Below, piece by piece: positions 1 to 11,480 of a stretch of DNA of 32,299 nt; position 1 is the first letter of the stretch; each line of letters begins with the position of its first letter. Below the pieces are notes generated by a model. It saw only the letters and a list, made by a program, of their open reading frames with translations. It was not told the origin of the DNA and did not search any database. This DNA comes from Avibacterium endocarditidis (GTDB lineage: Bacteria; Pseudomonadota; Gammaproteobacteria; Enterobacterales; Pasteurellaceae): contig NZ_PQVI01000120.1 in assembly GCF_002921145.1 (NCBI RefSeq), positions 1-32,299 of the forward strand. Direction: 5' to 3'. The position numbers were made by a program, and so were the translations under genes.

Positions 1-446
1 TTTTATGGTAAAAATAAAACGGGGGGCGAGGTGCGAAGGGTACTGCCGTTTTTGGTATGTTAAAACGAGATGGAAAAGTCTATACCGTTGTCGTTGAAAA
101 TACCAAGATAACTCCTTACTCCCTATTATTAAATAGGAAAATTATGCCTGATAGTATTGTTTACACCGATTATTATCGCAGTTACAATATACTAGATGTG
201 AGCGAATCTAATCATTTCAGAATTAATCATTCAACCCATTTTTCCGAATCAAAAAATCACATTAATGGGATTGAAAATTTCTGTAATCAGGCTAAAGAGA
301 GATCAGAAAATATAACATAATTGATAAGAAATCCTTTCCGTTATTCTTGAAAGAATGTGAGTTTCAGTTTAACTTTGGTACACTAAAAGAACAGCTAAAA
401 ACACTGCTATTTTAGTGTGGAATTTAGGCCTTATCTAATACAGCCC
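1..446 (+). mobile_element. IS1595-family (IS1016-like) insertion sequence remnant with broken transposase
   Basis: Reading three frames in turn gives one decayed DDE transposase of the IS1595/ISXO2 group. A short piece (FYGKNK) at 1-18 is followed, after a shift near the G-run at 20-25, by GGRGAKGTAVFGMLKRDGKV. The main frame then runs to 320 with VYTD and the NHINGIENF block, which carries the last catalytic acidic residue. A second shift near 298-306 restores IDKKSFPLFLKECEF up to a stop at 413-415. The family normally has W after ENF; here it is C. The segment ending near 446 reads, on the complement, GGGCTGTATTAGATAAGG, which could be the right terminal inverted repeat, but this is inferred without the left end. 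The 5' part of the element is outside the window. It cannot encode an active enzyme. Confidence 0.8.
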
Positions 447-477
447 AAAATATTTTTTAGATTATTTAGCTAAGGAA

Positions 478-506
478 AGAAAAACCACCCGAAGGTGGTT
501 TTTTAA
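478..506 (-). terminator. Rho-independent terminator of the atp operon
   Basis: On the minus strand AAAACCACC, a TTCG tetraloop and GGTGGTTTT form a perfect stem followed by a T-rich tail. It lies 26 bases beyond the atpC stop, closing the ATP synthase operon and separating it from the IS remnant. Confidence 0.9.
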
Positions 507-531
507 ATACAGTAAAGAAAGTGCGGTAAAA

Positions 532-960
532 TTAGCGTTTGTTTTTGACTAATTTTTCTGTCAGTTCGTAAGCGCGTAGTTTAGCAAGCTCTTTAGAGAG
601 TTTCGCGGCGAGCATTTCGTAGTTGGCGTCTTTTGCGTTGGCTACGATATTTTGTTCTGCCTGGCGTTTCGCTTCTAAAATGCGATCACCATCAAGCTCT
701 TTACCACGAATTGCGACATCCGCTAGGACAGTAACGACATTGGGTTGAACTTCTAAAAAGCCACCTGAAACGTAGATAACTTCTTCATTGCCATTTTCTA
801 AGGTCAATTTGACGATACCCGGTTTGATTGCCGTTAATAATGGGGTGTGGCCCGGTAAGATACCAAGCTCCCCTTCAATCCCTGTGGCTTGAATACTTTT
901 TACTTGACCAGTAAAAATGCTTTCTTCTGCACTTACAACCGTTAAATTTAATGTTGCCAT
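532..960 (-). CDS. atpC: F1Fo ATP synthase epsilon subunit AtpC
   Basis: 142 residues, the usual size. This is the epsilon subunit of the F1 central stalk, which couples gamma rotation to c-ring contact and inhibits ATP hydrolysis through its C-terminal helices. The N-terminal beta domain starts [18 protein letters not shown] and contains the conserved [13 protein letters not shown] segment near residues 31-43. The C-terminal part is a charged helical hairpin rich in A, K, E and L. It is the last gene of the operon, 39 bases after atpD and 26 bases before the operon terminator. The start is supported by a GGAGAATCACA-type ribosome site just upstream. Confidence 0.97.
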   Translation of the reverse strand: MATLNLTVVSAEESIFTGQVKSIQATGIEGELGILPGHTPLLTAIKPGIVKLTLENGNEEVIYVSGGFLEVQPNVVTVLADVAIRGKELDGDRILEAKRQAEQNIVANAKDANYEMLAAKLSKELAKLRAYELTEKLVKNKR

Positions 961-999
961 TGTGATTCTCCTTCAAGTGTTTAATCAGGCTTGAAGTGA

Positions 1000-2385
<1,386 letters not shown>

Positions 2386-2389
2386 TTAC

Positions 2390-3258
2390 TTAAATTGCCG
2401 CTGCACCAGCAACAATTTCATTTAATTCATTTGTAATACTTGTTTGGCGAGCTTTGTTGTAAACTAATTGCAAGTCTTTAATTAAGTTTCCTGCATTATC
2501 AGTTGCCGCTTTCATCGCCACCATTCGTGCCGCTTGCTCAGAAGCCAAATTTTCAACTACCGCTTGATACACTTGAGATTCTAAATAACGAACCAATAAA
2601 CTATCTAACAACACTTTTGGATCAGGTTCGTAAATGTAGTCCCAAGATTGTGCGCTTTTACCTAAATCATCATTATCTAATTCAGGCAAAGGAACAAGTT
2701 TTTCTAAAGTAGATTTTTGCGACATTGTGTTGATGAACTTATTGTAAGCAATGTAGATCGCATCTAATTTGCCTTCTCTATAAGCATCAAACATTTGATT
2801 TGCCGTACCAATTAATTCTTCAACAGAAGGCGTATCGCCCATTCCTGAATTTTGTGCAGTAATATTCAAGCCAAGAGATTGGAAAAAACCGATACCTTTC
2901 GCACCGATTAAACCCAGTGAAACTTCCACTTGTTTTCTTTCCAACCTTTGATTTCTTGAAGTGCGGTCTTAAATAAGTTGATATTTAAACCGCCACATAA
3001 TCCACGATCTGTTGAAACAAGTAGGATACCTACTTTTTTTACTTCTCGTTCCACTAAAAACGGATGTTTGTAACCAATACTGGCTTTTGACACGTGGCTA
3101 ATCACGCGGCGTATGGCTTGAGCATACGGGCGTGAAGATGACATTCGATCCTGCGTTTTACGCATTTTCGATGCTGCAACCATTTCCATTGCCTTAGTAA
3201 TTTTTTGCGTACTTTGAACACTGGAAATTTTGGTTCTTATCTCTTTTGCACCTGCCAT
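2390..3258 (-). CDS. atpG: F1Fo ATP synthase gamma subunit AtpG (interrupted by one frameshift)
   Basis: Two overlapping frames together give a complete gamma subunit of 289 residues, the coiled-coil rotor of F1. The first frame (3258 down to about 2936) starts [20 protein letters not shown], includes the [11 protein letters not shown] segment and runs to EIKGWKEN. The second (to 2390) resumes at [18 protein letters not shown] and ends with the conserved [20 protein letters not shown]. The break is at the run of four T on the plus strand at 2933-2936: five would restore WKEKQVEVS. Because it sits in an otherwise intact atp operon and in a homopolymer, I read it as a missed base rather than a dead gene. 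A USS at 2959 encodes the KTAL residues just before the break. Confidence 0.93.
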
Positions 3259-3280
3259 TGATGTTCTCCGTTAATGTGAA

Positions 3281-4822
3281 TTACCAAGCACTGTTTGCTT
3301 TGAAATTGTCTAAAATCGCTTGCAATGTTGCTTTGATTTCATCATTGTAATCGCCAGTTTTGGTTAATCCGTCCATAAAATCAGCATAGTTATGTGCTGC
3401 ATATTCTAAAAGGGCAGATTCAAAAGAAGCGATACGATCTAATTCAACATCTTCTAAATAACCAAATTCAACGGCAAATAGTACTAATGCTTGTTGCGCC
3501 ACGCTTAATGGAGAATATTGTTTTTGTTTCAATAATTCCGTTACTTTCTGACCGTGAGAAAGTTGTTTGCGTGTTGCATCATCAAGATCTGAAGCAAATT
3601 GTGCGAATGCTGCTAATTCACGATATTGCGCAAGTGCGGTACGAATACCACCCGCTAATTTTTTGATGACTTTAGTTTGTGCTGCACCACCCACACGAGA
3701 TACCGAAATACCTGGGTTTACCGCAGGACGAATACCTGAGTTAAAGAGATTAGATTCTAAGAAAATCTGACCATCGGTAATGGAAATTACGTTGGTTGGT
3801 ACGAAAGCTGATACGTCACCTGCTTGGGTTTCAATAATTGGTAATGCAGTTAAAGAACCTGTTTTACCTGTTACTTTACCTTGTGTGAAACGTTCAACAT
3901 ATTCTGCATTAACACGAGAAGCACGCTCAAGTAAGCGAGAGTGTAAATAGAATACATCACCAGGGAAAGCTTCACGACCTGGTGGACGGCGTAATAACAA
4001 TGAAATTTGACGATAAGCAACCGCTTGTTTAGATAAATCATCATAAACGATGAGTGCATCTTCACCGCGATCACGGAAATATTCACCCATTGTACAACCT
4101 GCATAAGGCGCTAAATATTGTAACGCAGCAGATTCTGATGCAGATGCCACAACTACGATGGTATTTTTTAATGCGCCGTGTTCTTCTAATTTACGCACTA
4201 CGTTAGCAATGGTTGATGCTTTTTGACCAATCGCCACATAGATACATTTAATGCCAGAATCTTTTTGGTTGATGATGGCATCAATAGCTAATGCTGTTTT
4301 ACCTGTTTGACGGTCACCGATAATTAACTCACGCTGACCACGACCGATTGGCACCATTGAGTCCACCGCTTTATAACCAGTTTGAACAGGCTGATCAACA
4401 GATTTACGATCGATAACCCCTGGTGCGATAACTTCAACAGGCGCATAACCATCGTTTTCAATTTCGCCTTTACCATCAATTGGCTGACCAAGGGTATTCA
4501 CCACGCGACCTAATAAACCACGGCCTACTGGCACTTCAAGAATACGTCCTGTACATTGAACTTCCATACCTTCAGAAAGATCAGTATAAGGCCCCATTAC
4601 AACCGCACCCACCGAATCACGCTCTAGGTTAAGTGCCATTGCATAACGATTGTCGGGTAATGCAATCATTTCCCCTTGCATTACATCGCTTAAACCGTGG
4701 ATACGAATAACCCCATCGCTCACAGAAACAATGGTTCCTGTGTTGCGCGGTTCGCTTACCACGTTAAATTCGGCAATGCGTTTTTTAATTAATTCACTAA
4801 TTTCAGTCGAATTTAGTTGCAT
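3281..4822 (-). CDS. atpA: F1Fo ATP synthase alpha subunit AtpA
   Basis: 513 residues, the standard length. It is the non-catalytic nucleotide-binding subunit of F1 and supplies the arginine finger to the beta-subunit active site. The beta-barrel N-domain begins [19 protein letters not shown]. The P-loop GDRQTGKT is at residues 169-176 and the alpha-type [10 protein letters not shown] segment follows further on. A USS at 3632 encodes part of the [10 protein letters not shown] region. The gene lies 12 bases after atpH and 22 bases before atpG, and the sequence shows no irregularity. Confidence 0.98.
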   Translation of the reverse strand: MQLNSTEISELIKKRIAEFNVVSEPRNTGTIVSVSDGVIRIHGLSDVMQGEMIALPDNRYAMALNLERDSVGAVVMGPYTDLSEGMEVQCTGRILEVPVGRGLLGRVVNTLGQPIDGKGEIENDGYAPVEVIAPGVIDRKSVDQPVQTGYKAVDSMVPIGRGQRELIIGDRQTGKTALAIDAIINQKDSGIKCIYVAIGQKASTIANVVRKLEEHGALKNTIVVVASASESAALQYLAPYAGCTMGEYFRDRGEDALIVYDDLSKQAVAYRQISLLLRRPPGREAFPGDVFYLHSRLLERASRVNAEYVERFTQGKVTGKTGSLTALPIIETQAGDVSAFVPTNVISITDGQIFLESNLFNSGIRPAVNPGISVSRVGGAAQTKVIKKLAGGIRTALAQYRELAAFAQFASDLDDATRKQLSHGQKVTELLKQKQYSPLSVAQQALVLFAVEFGYLEDVELDRIASFESALLEYAAHNYADFMDGLTKTGDYNDEIKATLQAILDNFKANSAW

Positions 4823-4834
4823 CTTTTATTCCTC

Positions 4835-5392
4835 TTATAATTGCAACTCATTTGCAAGACGAGCCAGTTGCCCACGGCTACTTCCGTCAATGACAAAATC
4901 ATCTGTACGAATAATAACACCAGCAATCAGTGCATTATCTACGCTGCAATTTAATTTAACTTTACGAGCAAGTTTCTTTTCCATTGCGGCTGCAATTTTA
5001 GCTTGTTGCTCTGCACTTAATGGTTGAGCTGAGATGACTTCCACATCTGCAATCGCTTGGTGTTCACTCACATAATGTTGGAACAGTGCAAATACCGCTG
5101 GAAGTACAGTTAAACGCTTATTTTCAGCCATTAACCGAATCAAATTTTGCCCATATTGATCAAGTTGGTCGCCACAAATTGAAATCACCGTATCAGCAAC
5201 TTTGCTGGCAGATAAATCACCTGTTAGGAAATCTTGCATCTCTTTATTTTCAACAACTTGAGAAGCAAAATTTAGCATTTCTGCCCATTTTTCCACCGCA
5301 CTTTTGTTTTGTGCTTTTTGTGCTTGTTGCTCGATAGCAAAATCAAATGCTGCTTTTGCATAAGGGCGAGCTATGGTAGTTAATTCTGACAT
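4835..5392 (-). CDS. atpH: F1Fo ATP synthase delta subunit AtpH, with a short Q/A/K insertion
   Basis: The delta subunit holds F1 to the b-subunit stator. I place the start at [18 protein letters not shown], preceded by AGAAGG eight bases upstream, giving 185 residues. An in-frame upstream ATG would add nine residues and overlap atpF, and is less likely. The family is usually about 177 residues. The excess lies near residue 23, where QAQKAQNK is inserted between FAIEQ and SAVEKW. At DNA level it includes a perfect 9-base tandem duplication (5307-5324) next to a USS at 5296-5304. The C-terminal part ([20 protein letters not shown]) is typical. Confidence 0.95.
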   Translation of the reverse strand: MSELTTIARPYAKAAFDFAIEQQAQKAQNKSAVEKWAEMLNFASQVVENKEMQDFLTGDLSASKVADTVISICGDQLDQYGQNLIRLMAENKRLTVLPAVFALFQHYVSEHQAIADVEVISAQPLSAEQQAKIAAAMEKKLARKVKLNCSVDNALIAGVIIRTDDFVIDGSSRGQLARLANELQL

Positions 5393-5405
5393 AAGCCCAA
5401 CCTTC

Positions 5406-5876
5406 TTATAGTTCTGCAACTAATTTTTCAATAATGTCATTGTTTGCCGCTTCATCAACCGTGCGACCCACAATTTTCTCAGCACCTGCAACCGCTAAAG
5501 AGGCTACTTTCGCTCGTAATTCTTCTTGAACACGTTTACGCTCTGTCTCAATCTCAGCGTGGCCTTGTTCAATAATTCTTGCTTTTAATGCTTCCGCTTC
5601 AGCTTTCACTTCTTCTAGGATTTCATTGCGACGTTTATTCGCTAAATCCACAATTTCTTGTGCTTGAAGTTTCGCTTGATTAATTTCTTGCTCCACCAAT
5701 GTTTTGGTTTCAGCTTGCTCTTTTCGTGCGACTTCTGCTGCAGCTAAAGCATTAGCAATTGAGCTTTGACGCTCTTCAATTGCTTTAATAATTGGTGGCC
5801 AAACATATTTCATACAAAACCACACAAATAGTGCGAATGCAATAAGCTGACCAATTAATGTTGCATTTAAGTTCAC
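5406..5876 (-). CDS. atpF: F1Fo ATP synthase b subunit AtpF
   Basis: 156 residues, the standard length. It forms the peripheral stalk as a homodimer. The N-terminal membrane helix (about residues 5-26, [20 protein letters not shown]) is followed by a long, charged, alanine-rich coiled coil to the end. The start [10 protein letters not shown] is preceded by GAGGAGGG. It is separated from atpE by 73 bases containing a hairpin, and from the atpH start by 13 bases. Confidence 0.97.
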   Translation of the reverse strand: MNLNATLIGQLIAFALFVWFCMKYVWPPIIKAIEERQSSIANALAAAEVARKEQAETKTLVEQEINQAKLQAQEIVDLANKRRNEILEEVKAEAEALKARIIEQGHAEIETERKRVQEELRAKVASLAVAGAEKIVGRTVDEAANNDIIEKLVAEL

Positions 5877-5904
5877 AACGCCCTCCTCAATAATGTCATC
5901 AATG

Positions 5905-5921
5905 TTACCCGTTTAGGGTAA
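5905..5921 (-). other. Intercistronic hairpin between atpE and atpF
   Basis: TTACCC and GGGTAA form a perfect 6-base stem around a 5-base loop, with no following T-run. It is therefore not an obvious terminator and may instead act in mRNA processing or stability downstream of atpE. Its role is inferred from position only. Confidence 0.5.
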
Positions 5922-5949
5922 AGCTTGGTTGTACAAACAACGCTGACAA

Positions 5950-6252
<303 letters not shown>

Positions 6253-6281
6253 TTAATAAAAATCGTTAAATAGTTTTGTTT

Positions 6282-7073
<792 letters not shown>

Positions 7074-7093
7074 TTAATCCCTTGAAATTTAAA

Positions 7094-7477
7094 CTAAATT
7101 CTAAAAAATTTACTTACCATTAAAGGCATCAGGTTATTTAGTAATAACCCTAAAATATAACCAGCAAAGAAAGCAATATAATTCATTTCAGCAAAAAATT
7201 TGAATGCTAATACGATAAAAATGATCGTACATATAAATTTTATTGCCCCACCTCGATAAAATGTGGTTAATTTATGATTGTTTTTCTGCTTTATAAAAAA
7301 CACCAGAAAAACAAATAAACAATGCGGAACAAAAATCGCTAATGATCCGAGTAAAAAAGACACCGCACTTACGGATTGCGATGCGCTTAATATTGCAAAA
7401 ATGACAATAAAAACGAGCAATTCTATGCTCAATGCAACCTGATATTTCTTTTTAACTTGTTTTATGATTGCAGACAT
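7094..7477 (-). CDS. atpI: ATP synthase accessory protein AtpI
   Basis: 127-residue membrane protein at the head of the operon, with about four hydrophobic segments and a basic N terminus (MSAIIKQVKKKYQVALSIEL). AtpI proteins are poorly conserved and are linked to c-ring assembly or Mg2+ supply; the assignment rests on size, topology and place directly upstream of atpB. A USS at 7362 encodes part of SASQSVSAVSFL. A promoter candidate lies 50 bases upstream. Confidence 0.9.
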   Translation of the reverse strand: MSAIIKQVKKKYQVALSIELLVFIVIFAILSASQSVSAVSFLLGSLAIFVPHCLFVFLVFFIKQKNNHKLTTFYRGGAIKFICTIIFIVLAFKFFAEMNYIAFFAGYILGLLLNNLMPLMVSKFFRI

Positions 7478-7527
7478 TTGTCACTTTGTTTAAAAATCAA
7501 ACGAACCTAACTTAAAATAGCCTATTA

Positions 7528-7555
7528 ATTATACTCAAAATGGATTAGATAGCAA
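7528..7555 (-). promoter_or_regulatory. Candidate promoter of the atp operon
   Basis: On the minus strand TTGCTA, a 16-base spacer and a perfect TATAAT lie between rsmG and atpI. This would let the atp operon be transcribed apart from mnmG-rsmG. No terminator is visible after rsmG, so read-through is also possible. Confidence 0.6.
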
Positions 7556-7616
7556 TAAATAGACTATAGAATAACTTGTTTATTTTATTATAAATTCAAA
7601 AAAGGTTCAAAAAATT

Positions 7617-8240
7617 TTAACCTTTATTTAACAAAACAAGGTTTCTTTCGCCAATTAATTCTGGAACTGTTAAGTTGATCACATTTTTTATCATAAAATC
7701 GGCTGATAATTGCTCCACTTCCTCTTGATGATATTGTCCTTTTAGGGCATAAAAAGTGCCATTTTCATCAACCAAGTGCTGACACCAGTCGGTCATATCT
7801 TTTAATGATGCAAAAGCGCGGCTTAATACGCCATCAAATAACTCTTCAGGCTGATAATCTTCAACTCGGCTTAATACAGGAATCACGTTGGTAATGCCAA
7901 GCTCACGCAAGGCATTACGGATAAAGCTAATGCGTTTGCCTAAACTATCTAACAACACAAAGGTTTTATCTGGATTAATAATGGCTAAAGGTAAGCCAGG
8001 TAAGCCTGGCCCTGTTCCCACATCAATAAAACGATCACCTTGTAAGTAAGGACTGACAACAAGGCTATCCATAATATGTTTCACTAGCATTTCCTGCGGA
8101 TCACGCACAGAAGTGAGGTTGTAAGCCTTATTCCATTTATCCAACAACACCACAAGCTTAACGAGCTGATCTTTTTGCTGATCGCTCACAGAAAGTGCGG
8201 TGCTTTTTAGCAGAAATTTAATTTTCTTTGAGTTGTTCAA
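7617..8240 (-). CDS. rsmG: 16S rRNA (guanine527-N7)-methyltransferase RsmG (GidB)
   Basis: 207 residues, the standard length. It methylates G527 of 16S rRNA using S-adenosylmethionine; loss of the enzyme gives low-level streptomycin resistance in other bacteria. The cofactor loop is [17 protein letters not shown], followed by the acidic strand end [30 protein letters not shown] is the family N-terminal signature. It lies 23 bases after mnmG, forming the classic gid pair next to oriC. A USS at 8193 lies in the 5' end of the gene. Confidence 0.97.
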   Translation of the reverse strand: MNNSKKIKFLLKSTALSVSDQQKDQLVKLVVLLDKWNKAYNLTSVRDPQEMLVKHIMDSLVVSPYLQGDRFIDVGTGPGLPGLPLAIINPDKTFVLLDSLGKRISFIRNALRELGITNVIPVLSRVEDYQPEELFDGVLSRAFASLKDMTDWCQHLVDENGTFYALKGQYHQEEVEQLSADFMIKNVINLTVPELIGERNLVLLNKG

Positions 8241-8263
8241 TGTTAGCCATTATTCACCACGCT

Positions 8264-10138
8264 TTAACATACCTTGTTTTTCAGATTCACCAATAAAATG
8301 GAAATGGCCGCAGGTGTTACGCCAGAAATACGACTTGCTTGCCCAATTGAGGTTGGACGATGTTGCATTAATTTTGACCGCACTTCATTAGATAGCCCAG
8401 ATACCGCATCATAATCAAAATTATCCGGAATTTCGGTATTCTCATAACGTTTTTGGCGTGCTATTTCTTCTTGCTGATGTTCAATATAACCTTGATATTT
8501 AATCGCAATTTCCACTTGTTCTGCTGCTTCTTTATCTTCAATCGCAGGCGCAAATGGGGTTAATTGAGTCAGAGATTGATAATTCACTTCTGGGCGGCGT
8601 AATAAATCTTCGCCACTTGCCTCACGGGTTAATGGGCTATTCAGCAATTCATTAGCTTCAGCCAAATATTCAGAACGCGGATGCAACCAAATGCTACGCA
8701 AACGCTGGCGCTCTAATTCAATATTTTCCATTTTTTGATTAAACCGCGCCCAACGTTTTTCATCAATTAAGCCCAGTTTATGCGCCGTTGGAGTTAAACG
8801 AATATCCGCATTATCTTCACGCAGCAATAAACGGTATTCCGCACGGGAGGTAAACACGCGATAAGGTTCTTTGGTGCCTAAAGTACAAAGATCGTCCACC
8901 AACACACCAATATAAGCTTGATCACGATGTGGATACCAGCTGTCTTTGTCTTGTACATAAAGCCCCGCATTAATTCCAGCCAATAATCCTTGCGCCGCAG
9001 CTTCTTCATAACCTGTCGTACCATTAATTTGGCCAGCAAAAAATAAACCTTTAATGGCTTTGGTTTCTAAGGTAGGTTTTAAATCACGGGGATCAAAATA
9101 ATCATACTCAATGGCATAACCCGGTTTGATAATGCGAGCATTTTCCAATCCTTTCATTGAATTGACGATGCCCATTTGCACATCAAATGGCAAACTCGTA
9201 GAAATACCATTTGGATAAACTTCATTGGACGTTAAACCTTCAGGCTCAAGGTAAATTTGGTGCGAATTACGTTCAGCAAAGCGCATTACTTTATCTTCAA
9301 TGGAAGGACAATAACGCGGCCCAATCCCTTCAATCACGCCGGCATACATCGGACTACGATCCAAATTATTACGGATCAATTCGTGGGTTTGCTCGTTGGT
9401 ATGGGTGATATAGCAAGGAATTTGGCGTGGGTGCTGATCCACCGATCCCATAAAAGAAAAAACCGGTAATTTTTCATCGCCGTGTTGTTTTGCTAACACA
9501 TCAAAATTAATGGTTCTCGCATCAATACGCGGTGGGGTACCTGTTTTTAAACGATCCACGCGCAAATTCAGATCGCGCAGGCGATGAGCTAGACTCACTG
9601 ATGCAGGATCGCCTGCACGCCCACCGGCATAATTTTCCATACCAATATGGATCTTACCCGATAAAAACGTCCCAGCGGTTAAGATCACCGATTTAGCTCG
9701 AAACTTTAATCCCATTTTGGTTTCCACACCTGCAACGCGATCTTGTTCGATCAAAATATCCGTCACTTCTTGTTGGAAAATATCTAAATTCGGTTGATTT
9801 TCAAGAGCGATCCTTACCGCTTGGCGGTATAACACGCGATCCGCTTGCGCGCGCGTAGCACGTACGGCAGGGCCTTTACTGCTATTTAAAGTACGAAATT
9901 GAATACCTGCTTGATCCGCCGCAGTGGCCATTAAACCACCCATTGCATCAATTTCTTTAACTAAATGCCCCTTACCAATGCCACCAATGGCTGGGTTGCA
10001 AGACATTTGCCCTAATGTATCCACATTGTGCGTTAATAATAATGTTTTTAATCCCATTCGTGCTGGCGCAAGAGCTGCTTCTGTACCTGCGTGTCCACCA
10101 CCAATCACAATCACATCATAACTTTCCGTATAAAACAT
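8264..10138 (-). CDS. mnmG: tRNA uridine-34 carboxymethylaminomethyl-modifying enzyme subunit MnmG (GidA)
   Basis: 624 residues, near the 629 of E. coli. With MnmE it installs the cmnm5 group at wobble U34 of several tRNAs, using FAD and a folate. The FAD-binding loop is [17 protein letters not shown] near residues 13-29; [20 protein letters not shown] and the [11 protein letters not shown] block follow. The C-terminal helical domain for MnmE and tRNA binding includes [13 protein letters not shown]. The gene begins at the left edge of oriC and is transcribed away from it, as in E. coli. Confidence 0.98.
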   Translation of the reverse strand: MFYTESYDVIVIGGGHAGTEAALAPARMGLKTLLLTHNVDTLGQMSCNPAIGGIGKGHLVKEIDAMGGLMATAADQAGIQFRTLNSSKGPAVRATRAQADRVLYRQAVRIALENQPNLDIFQQEVTDILIEQDRVAGVETKMGLKFRAKSVILTAGTFLSGKIHIGMENYAGGRAGDPASVSLAHRLRDLNLRVDRLKTGTPPRIDARTINFDVLAKQHGDEKLPVFSFMGSVDQHPRQIPCYITHTNEQTHELIRNNLDRSPMYAGVIEGIGPRYCPSIEDKVMRFAERNSHQIYLEPEGLTSNEVYPNGISTSLPFDVQMGIVNSMKGLENARIIKPGYAIEYDYFDPRDLKPTLETKAIKGLFFAGQINGTTGYEEAAAQGLLAGINAGLYVQDKDSWYPHRDQAYIGVLVDDLCTLGTKEPYRVFTSRAEYRLLLREDNADIRLTPTAHKLGLIDEKRWARFNQKMENIELERQRLRSIWLHPRSEYLAEANELLNSPLTREASGEDLLRRPEVNYQSLTQLTPFAPAIEDKEAAEQVEIAIKYQGYIEHQQEEIARQKRYENTEIPDNFDYDAVSGLSNEVRSKLMQHRPTSIGQASRISGVTPAAISILLVNLKNKVC

Positions 10139-10187
10139 AATAACCTTAATTGCGTGATAAATTTGATCTTCATAAAAGTAACCGCGT

Positions 10188-10216
10188 ATTCTACATCAAA
10201 TTGATCGTAGCTTAAA
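10188..10216 (-). promoter_or_regulatory. Weak candidate promoter for mnmG
   Basis: Minus strand TTTAAG, 17 bases, TAGAAT, followed by a GC-rich ACGCGG discriminator. The -35 match is poor. It is at the place of the E. coli gid promoter, whose transcription affects oriC opening. Confidence 0.35.
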
Positions 10217-10271
10217 TCGAAGATTGAAGATCCAGTGAATTTTGTTCGCTCGATCAAAGGATCAGAAAGAA

Positions 10272-10325
10272 GATCTTTGCCTTATTAATATAAGATCTCT
10301 TTTATATATAAAGATCTTATTATGA
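10272..10325 (+). other. oriC DNA-unwinding element: three GATCT-led AT-rich repeats
   Basis: Three 13-mer-like units begin at 10272 (GATCTTTGCCTTA), 10294 (GATCTCTTTTATA) and 10313 (GATCTTATTATGA). Spacing is 22 and 19 bases, wider than in E. coli. Each carries a Dam site at its left end. Confidence 0.85.
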
Positions 10326-10348
10326 TAATTATTAGGATCGCTGATCCT

Positions 10349-10357
10349 TGTGTATAA
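10349..10357 (-). other. DnaA box (R1 equivalent)
   Basis: Minus strand TTATACACA, one base from the strict consensus, directly right of the unwinding element as R1 is in E. coli. Confidence 0.85.
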
Positions 10358-10455
10358 GGCTAATTTTCGCTTAAAAATAAAGGGGTTAGATCCTTTTTTA
10401 GGTTGTTTAGATCACCTATTGATCTAGCTGTATATGTTGTGAGTAAAAGTGAAGG

Positions 10456-10464
10456 TTATCCACA
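10456..10464 (+). other. DnaA box (R2 equivalent)
   Basis: Perfect TTATCCACA in the right half of oriC. Confidence 0.88.
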
Positions 10465-10526
10465 ATGAAGCTTTTTATTATTTTTATTTACAGAATAATA
10501 CAATATTTAGACAAGTTTTTACTAAG

Positions 10527-10535
10527 TTATCCACA
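10527..10535 (+). other. DnaA box (R4 equivalent)
   Basis: Perfect TTATCCACA in the context AGTTATCCACAG, the same flanks as E. coli R4, at the mioC-proximal edge of oriC. Confidence 0.9.
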
Positions 10536-10603
10536 GGGTGGTAGATAAGGGATCATTAAAAGCGAGTATGGCGATCTGATGAGATGATCATCAGATCTGA
10601 AGA

Positions 10604-11047
10604 TTAAAGATGAGATAAAAAAGTCGGGATCCAATTTTCGGCATACTGTTCTTGATCGTCCACTGCAAGGACATCAATTTTTAAAGGATCGCAAATTTGC
10701 ACCGCACTTTGTTGGGTTAAACATTCTTGCACAATGTTCACCGCATTGCAGAAGGTATCATAATCGGAATTTCCTAACCCGATCACCGCAAAGCGCAAAT
10801 GAGATAAATCTGGTTTTTGTGCGCTAATTTCATCAAATAAAGGTTTAAGATTATCAGGCAATTCGCCAGCACCGTGGGTGGAAGTAACAATTAGCCAAAG
10901 ATTTTCATCAGCCACTTCAGCAAAATCAGGCCCGTGCAAAAGTGCGGTGGAAATTTGCTGAGTTTCTAGCACTTGTTGTAAATGTTCAGCCACATATTCT
11001 GCACCGCCGAGGGTGCTGCCTGTTATTAAACATACTTTTTTAGTCAT
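10604..11047 (-). CDS. mioC: Flavodoxin-like protein MioC
   Basis: 147 residues, matching E. coli MioC. It is an FMN-binding flavodoxin-fold protein, in E. coli reported to support biotin synthase electron transfer. The phosphate-binding loop is ITGSTLGGAEYV near residues 8-19. STHGAGELPDNL and FAVIGLGNSDYDTFCNA are the other two FMN-contacting loops. It reads toward and ends at oriC. A clear AGGAG lies five bases before the start, immediately preceded by the hairpin terminator of zapB, so expression may depend on read-through. USS copies at 10701 and 10939 lie inside the gene. Confidence 0.96.
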   Translation of the reverse strand: MTKKVCLITGSTLGGAEYVAEHLQQVLETQQISTALLHGPDFAEVADENLWLIVTSTHGAGELPDNLKPLFDEISAQKPDLSHLRFAVIGLGNSDYDTFCNAVNIVQECLTQQSAVQICDPLKIDVLAVDDQEQYAENWIPTFLSHL

Positions 11048-11061
11048 TTTTACTCCTAAAA

Positions 11062-11098
11062 ATAAGGCTTAGATAATCACCTAAGCCTTTATTTTTAT
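11062..11098 (-). terminator. Terminator after zapB, directly before the mioC ribosome site
   Basis: GGCTTAG and CTAAGCC pair with an A/T-rich extension on both sides; on the minus strand a TTATTTTT tail runs straight into the AGGAG of mioC. It could work in either direction. Confidence 0.8.
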
Positions 11099-11106
11099 TT
11101 TGAAAA

Positions 11107-11325
11107 TTAAACGTTATCAATACGACCTAATAAAGAGCGTAAACGTTCTTGCCAGTTTTGATGTTCGCTCTTAAGCTGTTCATTCTCATTGCGTAATGAT
11201 TCATTTTGTTGTTGCGCTTGGCTATTTTTTTCTTTTAATTCTTCAACTTCTAATTGAAGTAATTCAATGGTTTCAACCGCTTGTTTAATTTTTGCTTCAA
11301 GTTGGTCTAAAATTTCTAACGACAT
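11107..11325 (-). CDS. zapB: Cell division protein ZapB
   Basis: 72-residue protein that is one continuous coiled coil, with heptads rich in L, E, K and Q. ZapB joins the Z-ring layer through ZapA. The ends match the family: [22 protein letters not shown] near the N terminus and [16 protein letters not shown] at the C terminus, close to E. coli NGWQERLQALLGRMEEV. It is about nine residues shorter than E. coli ZapB, mostly in the variable middle. It diverges from glpX and ends at a terminator before mioC. Confidence 0.93.
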   Translation of the reverse strand: MSLEILDQLEAKIKQAVETIELLQLEVEELKEKNSQAQQQNESLRNENEQLKSEHQNWQERLRSLLGRIDNV

Positions 11326-11371
11326 AGTGGATTCCTTTTAAAAAATGGTTAATGAACATAGATGTATGCTT

Positions 11372-11399
11372 ATTCTACCTGAGTTTATTGATTTCGCAA
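11372..11399 (-). promoter_or_regulatory. Candidate promoter of zapB
   Basis: Minus strand TTGCGA, 16-base spacer, TAGAAT, ending 46 bases before the zapB start. Confidence 0.5.
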
Positions 11400-11417
11400 A
11401 AAATTTTATCTTTTTAT

Positions 11418-11446
11418 AACGCAATCGTTTGCGAAAGTGATAGAAT
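11418..11446 (+). promoter_or_regulatory. Candidate extended -10 promoter of glpX
   Basis: TGATAGAAT supplies a TGN-extended -10 (TAGAAT at 11441-11446). The -35 position (AACGCA) is poor, as expected for an extended -10 promoter, and is covered by the operator at 11419-11434. The spacing to the ATG at 11481 is normal. Confidence 0.5.
11419..11434 (+). promoter_or_regulatory. PurR-like operator upstream of glpX
   Basis: ACGCAATCGTTTGCGA is a near-perfect 16-base palindrome with central CG and matches the PurR consensus ACGCAAACGTTTGCGT at 14 of 16 positions. Other LacI-family regulators share the central part, so PurR is the best but not the only choice. It overlaps the -35 region of the glpX promoter, a position that would repress. 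Confidence 0.6.
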
Positions 11447-11480
11447 ACGCCGATTTTCAAACAACCAAAGGATCAAAAAA

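Larger units (their letters stand above)
10139..10603. other. oriC: Chromosomal replication origin oriC
   Basis: This gene-free stretch between mnmG and mioC has the E. coli oriC arrangement in the same order. Near the left are three AT-rich repeats beginning GATCT (10272, 10294, 10313), then ATTAGGATCG as in E. coli, then a DnaA box R1 equivalent at 10349-10357. Two perfect TTATCCACA boxes follow at 10456 and 10527. I count 17 GATC sites between 10139 and 10620, where about two are expected by chance, fitting Dam/SeqA control. Flanking gene order (mnmG leaving, mioC reading in) supports the call. Functional activity is inferred. Confidence 0.95.

Noticed and set aside
11352-11480. N-terminal extension of glpX
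   Set aside because: Family start is MNRALAIEF at 11481 with a ribosome site; the upstream stretch contains the operator and promoter.
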